A stretch of 64,000 nucleotides of DNA from JAAYRQ01 sp035647815 (GTDB lineage Bacteria; Bacillota; Syntrophomonadia; Syntrophomonadales; Syntrophomonadaceae), in assembly GCA_035647815.1 (NCBI GenBank), contig DASRMR010000008.1, forward strand, positions 62,001 through 126,000. Reading direction: 5' to 3'. Of this stretch, positions 40,502 through 48,970 are shown in pieces; position 1 is the first letter of the stretch; each line of letters begins with the position of its first letter. Below the pieces are notes generated by a model. The model searched no databases and was not told the origin of the DNA. It saw only the letters and a program-made list of their open reading frames with translations. The position numbers and the translations under genes are program-made.

Positions 40502-40972
40502 TTAAATATTTCGTTCTATATCCTCGTTTAATTTTTTTACCAATTCGGTTGTTATCCCCTTTAATTGTTCAACAGTTTCGTAGTAGGCTTCTACTCCCCT
40601 TCCAAAAGGATCTACTATATCGCCTTCAAGATTTATGTACTCGGTTATAGTAAAAACTGATGACTCATATTCAGGAAATTCATCTATTATTGATCTACGA
40701 TGAAACTCAGTCATCGTAAAAATAAGATCCGCATCTTTAATTAGCTGTTCATTAATTTGTAGGGATTTATGATCTGTTATATCTATATTCTCTTTTAGCA
40801 TTACTTCTATCGCTTCAGGACTAGCAGGTAAACCATCAGATGTAAAAATACCTGCAGATAAAACTTTTAACTCACTATCAATACTCTGTTCATCCCACAT
40901 TTTTTTTAATAAAGCTTGTGCTATCGGACTACGACAAGTATTGCCCGTACAAACAAACAAGATTCTAAGCAC
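40502..40972 (-). CDS. Low-molecular-weight phosphatase (YwlE-like)
   Basis: The catalytic P-loop is at the N-terminus, FVCTGNTCRSPIAQALL, and the general acid Asp is in VDPFGRGVEAYYE. The 156 residues match the LMW-PTP family. In Bacillus YwlE at this locus (between the tsaC side and rpiB) removes phosphate from arginine residues made by McsB. The Thr after CTGN (CTGNTCRSP) matches the arginine-phosphatase form. This window also encodes McsB, so the pair is complete. The start is GTG at 40972 with AAGGAGG. Confidence 0.92.
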   Translation of the reverse strand: MLRILFVCTGNTCRSPIAQALLKKMWDEQSIDSELKVLSAGIFTSDGLPASPEAIEVMLKENIDITDHKSLQINEQLIKDADLIFTMTEFHRRSIIDEFPEYESSVFTITEYINLEGDIVDPFGRGVEAYYETVEQLKGITTELVKKLNEDIERNI

Positions 40973-40984
40973 TAATTTTCCTCC

Positions 40985-41572
40985 TTATATGACTAGTTTT
41001 ATGGCCAAAGCTAATAAAATAATCCCACCTGCTATTTGGGCGTAACTTCCGACTACACGGCTAAATATACGTCCACCTATAAAACCTAGCCATGTCATTA
41101 TTCCAGCTGTAAATCCTATTATGCCAATAGTAAGAAATATAGGCATCTTAAAAGTACCTAAGCTAAAACTAACTGTTAAAGCATCAATACTTACTGAAAT
41201 TCCTAATAAAATTATACTCGACCAACTATTTGCAGTTAAACTATTATTCTCTTTAAATACTTGTTGACCTTCCTTAAATAAATATATCGATGGTTTAATT
41301 TCCCTATAACCATCGAGTATGAAACTTATACTTATGTATGCCAAGACTAATGCCCCTATGCGAGCTGCCCATACACCGAATATTTTTCCCACTACTAGTC
41401 CTATAGTTAGACCGATTAATGGCATAATAATGTGCAAAATTGTTATCGTAATAATAAGCCTAGTTTCGTATTTACGACTTGCCCCTTTTAATCCTATTCC
41501 TAAAGATAAGGCAAAGGCGTCCATGCCCAGGACTACGGCTACTAGGAAGATAGTAGCAATTTGTTCATACAA
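40985..41572 (-). CDS. mntP: Manganese efflux pump MntP
   Basis: MntP exports Mn2+ and has two inverted three-helix repeats. Both signature motifs are present: VLGMDAFALSLGIGLKG (first repeat) and GISVSIDALTVSFSLGTF (second repeat), each with the conserved Asp. Six hydrophobic helices are visible. The TTG at 41572 lies 8 bases after GGGAG and is better placed than the TTG at 41578. It is followed by the phosphatase gene. No yybP-ykoY manganese riboswitch is visible in the 18 bases before it, so it is probably expressed from the upstream genes. Confidence 0.92.
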   Translation of the reverse strand: MYEQIATIFLVAVVLGMDAFALSLGIGLKGASRKYETRLIITITILHIIMPLIGLTIGLVVGKIFGVWAARIGALVLAYISISFILDGYREIKPSIYLFKEGQQVFKENNSLTANSWSSIILLGISVSIDALTVSFSLGTFKMPIFLTIGIIGFTAGIMTWLGFIGGRIFSRVVGSYAQIAGGIILLALAIKLVI

Positions 41573-41590
41573 AAGCAAAACTCCCTTAGA

Positions 41591-42574
41591 TTATCTTTTT
41601 CGGTTTGTAATTTTATAAATCCTATTGAGTAAGGCTTTATTGACCAGTTCTAAGTTTTCAGGAAAAGGAGCAAAAACTAAGACATCAAGACTAGCAGCTT
41701 TTGCATCTCTTAATAAATAAAAAAAATCTGCCCTAGGTTCATTTATATTAAGTTCATATTCCTTATATACATCTTTAACCATTTGCTTAGAAAAATAATT
41801 ATTATTAACAATCCCTATTTTTTTCTTTTTGTTCTTTAATTCGCCAACAACTCTAATAAAATCTTGTATATCTTTACTTAAAATAACCTCAACTGTGTTT
41901 TCATAAACAATTTCTTCTGCACTCTTAGCTAGTTTTAACTTCATCTTTATAGTTGTTTCAATTTCCTCCACACAAATTCCTCCTAAACGAAGAATCTGAG
42001 GTGTTGGCTTGCTAAAATCGATTATAGTAGATTCTAAGCCCACACTCGTAGGTCCTGCATCGACAATAGCAGCAATTTTCCCGTTAAAATCTTGCCTAAC
42101 ATGTTGGGCAAAAGTAGGGCTAGAGTGAGCAGATATATTAGCACTAGTTCCAGCTAAAGGGCCTGCTTTTTCAATCAGTTGGATGGCTACTTCATTAGCA
42201 GGCATTCTTACACCTACATTATTCTTTCCCGCTGTCACTATTGATGGGACACTATGATGTACAGGCAAAATAAATGAAATTGGCCCAGGCCAAAACTTTT
42301 CCATAAGCTTGAAAGCTAGAGGTGGAACAAAACTAGTAACTATATCTAATTGTTTAATATTGCTAATATGAACTAATAAAGGATTGTTCAGGGTTCTTTC
42401 TTTAATTTTAAATACCTTTGCTACTGCAAGAGGATTAAATGCTAATGCACCTAAACCGTAAACAGTTTCTGTAGGAAAAGCGACTAATTCACCCTTTTGC
42501 AGCAATTGGACAGCCATGTCGAGCTTGTCTTTTTCAGGATTTATAGAATCTACCTTTAGATAAAGAGTATCCAG
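41591..42574 (-). CDS. tsaC: Threonylcarbamoyl-AMP synthase (TsaC/Sua5), apparent CTG start
   Basis: It makes threonylcarbamoyl-AMP for the t6A modification of ANN-decoding tRNAs. The YrdC domain (LVAFPTETVYGLGALAFNPL, then KIKERTLNNPLLVHI, GNVGVRMPA-like KNNVGVRMPANEV and AGTSANIS) is followed by a C-terminal Sua5 domain. The first ATG (42517) has no ribosome site and begins inside the family homology. The frame continues upstream as LDTLYLKVDSINPEKDKLD, and AAGGAG is 7 bases before a CTG at 42574, 4 bases past the prmC stop. I take the CTG as the start (327 residues). Confidence 0.92.
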   Translation of the reverse strand: MDTLYLKVDSINPEKDKLDMAVQLLQKGELVAFPTETVYGLGALAFNPLAVAKVFKIKERTLNNPLLVHISNIKQLDIVTSFVPPLAFKLMEKFWPGPISFILPVHHSVPSIVTAGKNNVGVRMPANEVAIQLIEKAGPLAGTSANISAHSSPTFAQHVRQDFNGKIAAIVDAGPTSVGLESTIIDFSKPTPQILRLGGICVEEIETTIKMKLKLAKSAEEIVYENTVEVILSKDIQDFIRVVGELKNKKKKIGIVNNNYFSKQMVKDVYKEYELNINEPRADFFYLLRDAKAASLDVLVFAPFPENLELVNKALLNRIYKITNRKR

Positions 42575-42578
42575 AACT

Positions 42579-43427
42579 TTACTCCTTCCGTGCTTTAATT
42601 ACCCGGTCGCGCCCACCTAAGTCTTTTATTATTTCTACTTCTGTAAAAGTATCTACCATCTCATGAACAAATTGACCTTGCTTATAACCTATTTCAAAGA
42701 AAACATATCCACCGTTGGTAAGTAAGTCATAAACTTGTGGAATTAGTCTACGATATAAATCTAACCCATCACCATCAGCTAATAAAGCTAGCACAGGCTC
42801 GAAATCTCTAAGACTTTTATCTAAATCCTTAAATTCCTCTGGAGAAACATAAGGTAGATTAGCAGTCAATATATCAAATTTCTTCTCATTTTCTAAAGGC
42901 TTAAGTAAGTCACCTAAGAAAAACTTTATATCTACTAGATTATTAGTAGCATTTTCTTGGGCAATTCCTAATGCCTCGGGAGAAATATCTGTCGCATAGA
43001 CTATAGCATTAGGCAAATAATGAGCCAAACTAACCGCTATCGCCCCTGATCCAGTACCTACATCACATATTCTCAAATTATCATCCCGATTGACTATTGC
43101 GACAACACTTTCCACTAGAACTTCCGTGTCAGAACGAGGTATCAGTACATCAGGTGTGACCTTAAAATTTAAAGACATAAATTCTTTGTGGCCTACAATG
43201 TAAGCTGCTGGCTCACCTTGTACCCTCCGTTTAATAAAAGCTCGGAACAATTCCCTTTCTTGTTGATTAACAGGTAGGTCGAAATTAGCATACAAATAAA
43301 CCCGATCTCTATTAAGAACTCGGGCCAATAGTATTTCCGCTTCTAAGCGGGGATTATCAATTCCTTTATCACCAAAAAAGTTACTAGTCCAGGCTAGTAA
43401 ATCTTGGATTTTCCAATCATCATGCAC
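42579..43427 (-). CDS. prmC: Peptide chain release factor N5-glutamine methyltransferase
   Basis: PrmC methylates the GGQ glutamine of release factors. The 282 residues have the helical N-terminus (LEAEILLARVLNRDRVYLYA), the SAM-binding ICDVGTGSGAIAVSLA, and the substrate-binding NxPY loop. This loop reads NLPYVSPEE here, where NPPY is most common. The start is GTG at 43427 behind AGGTGG, 1 base after the prfA stop, and the stop is 4 bases before tsaC. The prfA-prmC-tsaC order is classic. Confidence 0.95.
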   Translation of the reverse strand: MHDDWKIQDLLAWTSNFFGDKGIDNPRLEAEILLARVLNRDRVYLYANFDLPVNQQERELFRAFIKRRVQGEPAAYIVGHKEFMSLNFKVTPDVLIPRSDTEVLVESVVAIVNRDDNLRICDVGTGSGAIAVSLAHYLPNAIVYATDISPEALGIAQENATNNLVDIKFFLGDLLKPLENEKKFDILTANLPYVSPEEFKDLDKSLRDFEPVLALLADGDGLDLYRRLIPQVYDLLTNGGYVFFEIGYKQGQFVHEMVDTFTEVEIIKDLGGRDRVIKARKE

Positions 43428-43428
43428 C

Positions 43429-44496
43429 TTAATCCACCTGTTTCAATTGTCGTTCTTGTTCGTATATTGCTAGAGCGTCTATCATCTCCATTAATTGCCC
43501 TTCCATAATAGCTTCTAATTTGTGTAAAGTTAGATTAATTCTGTGATCACTTACCCGACCTTGTGGGAAATTATAAGTCCGTATGCGCTCACTACGATCA
43601 CCCGAACCTATTTGACCTTTACGTTCACCAGCTAATTCAGCATTTTTCTCTTCTTCAAATACCTCTTTTAGTCTGGCCCTTAATACCCGCATAGCTTTTG
43701 CTTTGTTTTTATGTTGTGATTTTTCATCTTGGCAAGTTACTACTAAGCCGGTAGGCTCATGGGTAATCCTAACTGCAGATTGAGTAGTATTAACTGATTG
43801 TCCACCTGGACCACTAGAACAATATACATCGACCCTAAGTTCATTTTGATCAATCTCTAAATCTAGCTCCTCTGCCTCAGGTAATACTGCTACAGTTGCA
43901 GCAGAAGTGTGAATTCTTCCTCCAGATTCAGTAGAAGGGATGCGTTGTACACGGTGAACCCCTGATTCATATTTAAGCTTACTGTAAGCACCCTTACCAT
44001 CTATTACAAAAATTATCTCCTTAATTCCACCTATATCTGTATAATGTGAATTCATTAAGTCAATGTTCCACCCTTGTTCTTCAGCAAATCGCGTATACAT
44101 CCGGAACAAGTCAGCTGCAAATAAAGCTGCCTCACCCCCACCAGTACCAGCCCTAATTTCCATAATAACACTTTTATTATCATTAGGATCTTGAGGTAAA
44201 AGTAGAACTTTCAGTTCAGCAGTGATTATTTCTTCTTGTCTTTCTAAATCTTCTAATTCATCTCTTAGCATTTGACAAAACTCTTCATCTTCCTCTTCTT
44301 CAAGCATTTCTTTACTATCTTTTATCTGTATTTGTACAGATTTATGTTCAAGATACTTATTAACTATGTCTACTAAATCTGCATGTTCTTTAGCATATTC
44401 CTGAAACTTGTTTTGATCAGAAATAATCTCAGGCTGACTTAGGAGCTCGGTTAATTCGTCATATCTTTCTTTTAATTTTTCTAACCTGTTTAGCAA
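43429..44496 (-). CDS. prfA: Peptide chain release factor 1
   Basis: RF1 reads UAA and UAG stops. The 355 residues have the GGQ motif in VYCSSGPGGQSVNTTQSAVR and the codon-recognition region around VHRVQRIPSTESGGRIHTS. The recognition tripeptide of RF1 (PxT) is seen as IPSTE. Length is normal. The start is TTG at 44496 with AAGGAGG. It forms a tight cluster with prmC, its modifying enzyme. Confidence 0.97.
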   Translation of the reverse strand: MLNRLEKLKERYDELTELLSQPEIISDQNKFQEYAKEHADLVDIVNKYLEHKSVQIQIKDSKEMLEEEEDEEFCQMLRDELEDLERQEEIITAELKVLLLPQDPNDNKSVIMEIRAGTGGGEAALFAADLFRMYTRFAEEQGWNIDLMNSHYTDIGGIKEIIFVIDGKGAYSKLKYESGVHRVQRIPSTESGGRIHTSAATVAVLPEAEELDLEIDQNELRVDVYCSSGPGGQSVNTTQSAVRITHEPTGLVVTCQDEKSQHKNKAKAMRVLRARLKEVFEEEKNAELAGERKGQIGSGDRSERIRTYNFPQGRVSDHRINLTLHKLEAIMEGQLMEMIDALAIYEQERQLKQVD

Positions 44497-44556
44497 GTAT
44501 TTTTCCTCCTTAATTCTTCTTAATGCAACCCCTGGTAACTGTTTTGCATCTATAGA

Positions 44557-44928
44557 CTAAGCTGCCCCGGTTACTAATACATTTTTAAGTGCTACAATAG
44601 CTACTTCAAGTTGTTCATCATCAGGTTCCCTAGTAGTAAGTTTTTGTAATAGTAAGCCAGGTGCCATTATGAAATTGGCCCATTTATTTCCATAGAAGTT
44701 GCCTGAGAATTTGATAAATTCGTATCCTAAACCTGCTACAATAGGTAAAACTGCTAATCTAGACCATATACGATAAAATAAATCACCTGTCCCTAACATG
44801 GCAAATACGAAAATCGAAATAACCATAACAATCAGTAAAAAACTAGTCCCACAACGTGGATGTGATGTACTATATTTACGAGCATTTTCTACAGTTAGTT
44901 CTTCACCCGCTTCATAGGTGAAAATTGT
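44557..44928 (-). pseudogene. DUF1385 family gene, 5' half deleted
   Basis: The frame reads TIFTYEAGEELTVENARKYS, then TSHPRCGTSFLLIVMVISIF and on to the stop. This is the C-terminal half of the DUF1385 membrane protein usually found between rpmE and prfA (normally about 300 residues). Homology extends about 33 codons upstream of the first ATG (44826) up to an in-frame TAA at 44929, with no ribosome site there. The N-terminal part is absent from the short gap to rpmE. It is most simply a deletion remnant; a short product from the ATG at 44826 is possible but would lack the core. Confidence 0.8.
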
Positions 44929-44957
44929 TTAATGTTCAGCCCCAATCAACTAAGAAA

Positions 44958-44983
44958 AATAGCAGAGACTATGCCCTGCTATT
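44958..44983 (-). terminator. Terminator after rpmE
   Basis: AATAGCAG pairs with CTGCTATT (8 bp, 10-base loop) and is followed on the minus strand by TTTCTTAG. It lies 2 bases past the rpmE stop. It separates rpmE from the DUF1385 remnant. Confidence 0.75.
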
Positions 44984-44985
44984 AA

Positions 44986-45189
44986 TTAGACTAAACCATA
45001 CTTTTTCTTAAACCGTTCTACTCGACCAGTTGTGTCTACTACCTTACCCTTACTTCCAGTATATACAGGGTGACATTGGGAGCAGATTTCAACTCTAATG
45101 TTTTCTTTTGTCGAGCCTACTTCTGCCTCATTGCCACAAGCACATCTTGCTTTGGCAGTAAAATATTCGGGATGTATCTCATTCTTCAC
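44986..45189 (-). CDS. rpmE: Ribosomal protein L31 (zinc-binding form)
   Basis: L31 bridges the two ribosomal subunits. The product from GTG 45189 is 67 residues: KNEIHPEYFTAKARCACGNE, then SQCHPVYTGSKGKVVDTTGR. Cysteines at CAC and CSQC make the zinc-binding type. The GTG follows GAGAGGTG by about 7 bases; a longer frame to 45249 lacks a ribosome site and exceeds the family length. It lies downstream of rho and the LysM/M23 and yhaM genes, the usual rho-rpmE vicinity. Confidence 0.95.
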   Translation of the reverse strand: MKNEIHPEYFTAKARCACGNEAEVGSTKENIRVEICSQCHPVYTGSKGKVVDTTGRVERFKKKYGLV

Positions 45190-45342
45190 TGTTTTCACCT
45201 CTCTTCGAATATTACTAACAGTATTTATATAAAGGTCTAAAGATCTCAAGATAAACTGCCTTTAAAATTATATCAATAAAATAATTAAATGACAAGAAAC
45301 TTGCTATTTGTTTCTCCATCTCGGAATTATAGGTATTATCTT

Positions 45343-46323
45343 TTATTCTTCCCCAGCTTCATAACGATATTTAAAAAAGTACTGTTCAAAAAAGCTATCA
45401 TAAGGCGTAAATAAATCTTCACTTTCTTCATCTTCTGCTATTTTGTTTAGATAAACAAAAAGTTTAGCATCTAAATTATCTGCCATATGCAGCACAAATG
45501 CTTCTGGAAATAAGGGGGTTACAGGTGATCCATATTCCAAATATCCATGATGACTTAAAATCATATGCTTTATCATTACTTCTAAATTAGGTGGGAAGGT
45601 GTCCCCGTCTTGACGAATCTTATCGATAACATTAGCTATCATCTCATTACCTAAAACAATATGTCCAACCATCCTACCAGAAACAGTATATTCAGGTAAA
45701 ACTATTATCTCATATTCTTTTATCTTGCCTATATCATGCAAAATAGCTCCTGCGACTAGTAAATCACGATTGAGCAGGGGATATAAGTCAGTAGCTTGAC
45801 CACAAATCTTAGCCACTTTAAGAGTATGTTCTAGGAGTCCACCTGGGTAATTGTGATGAACCATTTTGGCTGCTGGAGCTTTAATAAATGCTTCTTTAAT
45901 TTCGGGTGTAAATATATAATGCAAAAGTTTCGCAATATAAGGATCAGTTATTGATTGGACTAGCTCGTCCATCTCCCCCTCTAACTCTTCTATATCTATA
46001 GCAGGGCCTTTTAAATAAATATTAATATCTTCATCTATAACCTTGATTCTTTTGGCAGTAATTTGTAAACGGTTATTATATAAACCTAAATCTCCCAAAA
46101 GACCGATTACAGAACCACTATTGATCTCTCCTGCCACATCGCAACTTTCCCATACCACAACATCTATATCCCCCGATGAATCACTAATCTTCAAGTTTAT
46201 TATAGTTTTACCATCTTTAGTCTTTCTTTGTAATTTCTCAGAAACTAGATATTTTCCCCACAATTGTTTACCTGGCTCTAAACTTCTTAATTCCTTTATT
46301 AGAAATGGTCCTTTTTTCTCCAC
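45343..46323 (-). CDS. yhaM: 3'-5' exoribonuclease YhaM family (OB + HD domains)
   Basis: YhaM is a 3'-to-5' exonuclease of Gram-positive bacteria. The 326 residues have an N-terminal OB-fold nucleic-acid-binding domain (YLVSEKLQRKTKDGKTIINL, then ISDSSGDIDVVVW) and an HD hydrolase domain (HHNYPGGLLEHTLKVAKICG, VAGAILHDIGKIKEYE, HMILSHHGYLEYGSPVTP). The start is GTG at 46323 behind AAAGGAG. It appears to be monocistronic or co-transcribed with the M23 gene. Confidence 0.92.
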   Translation of the reverse strand: MEKKGPFLIKELRSLEPGKQLWGKYLVSEKLQRKTKDGKTIINLKISDSSGDIDVVVWESCDVAGEINSGSVIGLLGDLGLYNNRLQITAKRIKVIDEDINIYLKGPAIDIEELEGEMDELVQSITDPYIAKLLHYIFTPEIKEAFIKAPAAKMVHHNYPGGLLEHTLKVAKICGQATDLYPLLNRDLLVAGAILHDIGKIKEYEIIVLPEYTVSGRMVGHIVLGNEMIANVIDKIRQDGDTFPPNLEVMIKHMILSHHGYLEYGSPVTPLFPEAFVLHMADNLDAKLFVYLNKIAEDEESEDLFTPYDSFFEQYFFKYRYEAGEE

Positions 46324-46503
46324 GCTTTTTCTCCTTTGATTATTATTTAACTAAACACGATATAATCCAATCTTAACCTAGAATAATTAATTAATAACTC
46401 AACTGCTATTTTCCTATTAATAATTCATAAACTGCTTTTATTATATTCTATACTATTTCTAAAATTTAGAAAACTAGCTTTAATCTACTTTTAAACGAAA
46501 AAA

Positions 46504-46525
46504 AGCCCCCTTACAAAAGGAGGCT
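46504..46525 (-). terminator. Terminator after the LysM/M23 gene
   Basis: AGCCTCC pairs with GGGGGCT (7 bp with one G-T pair, 8-base loop) and is followed on the minus strand by T7. It lies 9 bases past the stop at 46534. Confidence 0.8.
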
Positions 46526-46533
46526 CCTTATCC

Positions 46534-47400
46534 CTAAAATCGTAAATATTCTAGGGGATCTATATTTTCAGAGCCTTTTTTGACTTCAAAATGTAAATGT
46601 GGACCAGTAGTCCTACCTGTTACCCCTATACTACCAATTACTTGTCCTTTAGCAACTTTTGTTCCTGGGTTAACTTTTATGCTTTGCATATGAGCATACA
46701 AAGTTTCGTGCCCATTAGAATGTTCTATTATAATAGTTTTGCCATAAACAGGCTTGTAATCAGCAAATATCACCGTACCTGCAGCAGAGGCTTTAATAGA
46801 ATCACCTAAATCGCCTGCAATATCTAAACCATGATGAAATCCAGTTGATCGCCATCCATATTTAGAAGTAATAGCGCCTACTATAGGCCATATAAACTGG
46901 GATGCCATACTAGATGAGGAACGAGAAGGTGCATTGTAGGCTAATACTGGCCTACTATTAGTGCTATCGGGGATATTTAGTTTATCACCAATTTTTAGTT
47001 GATTTGGACTTTTCCCCGGGTTAGCATTAATTATTCGTGCAACATTAGTCTCGTATTTTTGGCTAATGTCCCACATAGTTTCACCTTTGGCGATAGTATG
47101 AACTCGAGCCCTATTATAGGGAATCTCTAAAGTCTGTCCCACTGATAAAATACTACCTTGAGTTAAATTGTTCATAACTATTAAAGTATTAAGGTCAGTC
47201 TGATATTTCCTAGATATATCCCATAATGTGTCACCTTTTTTTATTTCATAATATTTAATTTTACTGTCTGTTGAAATAGTTCTAATTAAGTTTCTTGGGA
47301 TAAAACTACCTTGAGTTAATGCTGCTTGAACATTATTAATATTACACATAATAAAAAACATGCATAGTAGTAATGTACTAATTCGCTTTTTTAATAGCAA
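46534..47400 (-). CDS. Secreted M23 peptidase with two LysM domains
   Basis: This is a predicted peptidoglycan endopeptidase or wall-remodelling factor. The product (288 residues from TTG 47400, after GAGGTG) has a signal peptide (RISTLLLCMFFIMCNINNVQA). Two LysM domains follow: KYYEIKKGDTLWDISRKYQT and RVHTIAKGETMWDISQKYET, each ending in an L.IP-type strand. The M23 (LytM) domain has GWRSTGFHHGLDIAGDLG (H and D ligands) and TGPHLHFEVKKG (HLH), so zinc ligands are complete and it should be active. The position between rho and yhaM gives no further clue. Confidence 0.93.
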   Translation of the reverse strand: MLLKKRISTLLLCMFFIMCNINNVQAALTQGSFIPRNLIRTISTDSKIKYYEIKKGDTLWDISRKYQTDLNTLIVMNNLTQGSILSVGQTLEIPYNRARVHTIAKGETMWDISQKYETNVARIINANPGKSPNQLKIGDKLNIPDSTNSRPVLAYNAPSRSSSSMASQFIWPIVGAITSKYGWRSTGFHHGLDIAGDLGDSIKASAAGTVIFADYKPVYGKTIIIEHSNGHETLYAHMQSIKVNPGTKVAKGQVIGSIGVTGRTTGPHLHFEVKKGSENIDPLEYLRF

Positions 47401-47485
47401 TAACTTCACCTCATTTCTGTAAACCCATAAAATAGGGGCTTACTTCCCTATTTTTCACATAAAATGAGGTTTTTATGCATTTTTA

Positions 47486-48775
47486 TTAGTTTCTAAGTTT
47501 ATATGCACTCCTAGTTGATCCTTTTTTTCCAAAAACAACTGGAGCAGCTCGTAACAAATCGGCATTAGATTGTGTTTTTTTCATCGTATCAATCATAACC
47601 TGCATGCTTTCCACTGCCGAATACTCATTAAAAGTATTCCGTAAATTCCAGGTTAGAGCCATTTCTTCGGAATTTAAAAGCAATTCTTCTTTCCTAGTTC
47701 CAGACTTTTTAATATCTATAGCAGGGAATATTCGACGTTCAGCTAACTTGCGGTCTAGGACTAGTTCCATGTTGCCTCGCCCTTTAAACTCTTCGAATAT
47801 TACCTCATCCATACGAGAACCAGTCTCAATGAGTGCAGTAGCAATTATAGTTAAACTACCACCTTCTTCAATATTCCTAGCAGCCCCGAAAAATCTCTTA
47901 GGTTTGTCTAATGATGCAGGATCAATACCGCCAGATAATGTACGTCCACTAGGTGGTACAACTAAATTGTGTGCTCTAGCTAAACGAGTAACACTATCCA
48001 TTAATATGACTACATCTTGTTTATGTTCAACTAACCTTTTTGCCCTTTCCAAAACCATGTCAGTAACTTTAACATGATTTTCAGGTGGTTCATCAAAAGT
48101 TGAAGCAACAACTTCTGCATTTGTTAAGCGTTGCATATCAGTAACTTCCTCTGGACGTTCATCGACTAATAATATAATTACTTTTAAATCTGGGTGGTTT
48201 TTAGTAATACTTTGGGCAATTTTCTGTAATAATATAGTCTTACCAGCTTTAGGTGGAGATACTATTAAGCCACGTTGTCCCTTCCCAATCGGAGCAATTA
48301 AATCAACAATACGAGTAGATAATTCACTCGATTCAGTTTCTAGAGTAATACGTTCTCTCGGATATAGCGGTGTTAAAGCATCGAAGTGGATTCTAGTTGT
48401 AGCATCTTCTGGGGGAAAGTCATTAACATGTTCAACTCTTAATAAGGCATAAAACCGTTCATTATCCTTAGGGGATCTGACTTGTCCGCCTACTAAATCC
48501 CCCGTTTTTAAATCAAATTTCCTGATTTGTGATGGTGAAACATATATATCTTCATGGCTAGGTAAGTAAGTAAATGGTCGTAAAAACCCGAAACCATCAT
48601 ACATTATTTCTAATACCCCTTGAGCCTGAAGTAGCTCATCTGATTTAGTTAGAGCCTTAGTTATTTCAAAAATCAACTCTTTTTTTCTTAGTTTAGAGTA
48701 TCCAACTAGCCCCTTTTCTTTGGCCACTTGGTACAACTCTAACATATTCTTATTCTCTAATTCTGAGATCTTCAA
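47486..48775 (-). CDS. rho: Transcription termination factor Rho
   Basis: Rho is a hexameric RNA helicase that ends transcription. The 429 residues show the N-terminal helical domain, the cold-shock-like RNA-binding fold (VLEIMYDGFGFLRPFTYLPS, DIYVSPSQIRKFDLKTGD), Walker A LIVSPPKAGKTILLQKIAQS, and the Q/R loops around ARAHNLVVPPSGRTLSGGID. The start is TTG at 48775 behind AAGGAGG. The glpX-rho-rpmE region order is the Firmicutes norm. Confidence 0.98.
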   Translation of the reverse strand: MKISELENKNMLELYQVAKEKGLVGYSKLRKKELIFEITKALTKSDELLQAQGVLEIMYDGFGFLRPFTYLPSHEDIYVSPSQIRKFDLKTGDLVGGQVRSPKDNERFYALLRVEHVNDFPPEDATTRIHFDALTPLYPRERITLETESSELSTRIVDLIAPIGKGQRGLIVSPPKAGKTILLQKIAQSITKNHPDLKVIILLVDERPEEVTDMQRLTNAEVVASTFDEPPENHVKVTDMVLERAKRLVEHKQDVVILMDSVTRLARAHNLVVPPSGRTLSGGIDPASLDKPKRFFGAARNIEEGGSLTIIATALIETGSRMDEVIFEEFKGRGNMELVLDRKLAERRIFPAIDIKKSGTRKEELLLNSEEMALTWNLRNTFNEYSAVESMQVMIDTMKKTQSNADLLRAAPVVFGKKGSTRSAYKLRN

Positions 48776-48970
48776 AATTTTCCTCCTTCCTTAAAATAAC
48801 ACGTGATAATAACAAGGGAAATAGTCTTCCCTCAATAATTTAGATAAGTTAAAATTTGTTGCCATGCTAGATTGTGTAAAACCGCCCAGAGGACAGGCCA
48901 AGGCATGAACGAAGAGCGAATAAGTATAATCAAAAGTAATATTAAAGATTATACCTGTATATGCACTTAT

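Noticed and set aside
47604..48077. 157-codon open frame antisense to rho
   Set aside because: It lies wholly inside the highly conserved rho gene, has no ribosome site, and is a shadow of codon usage on the other strand.
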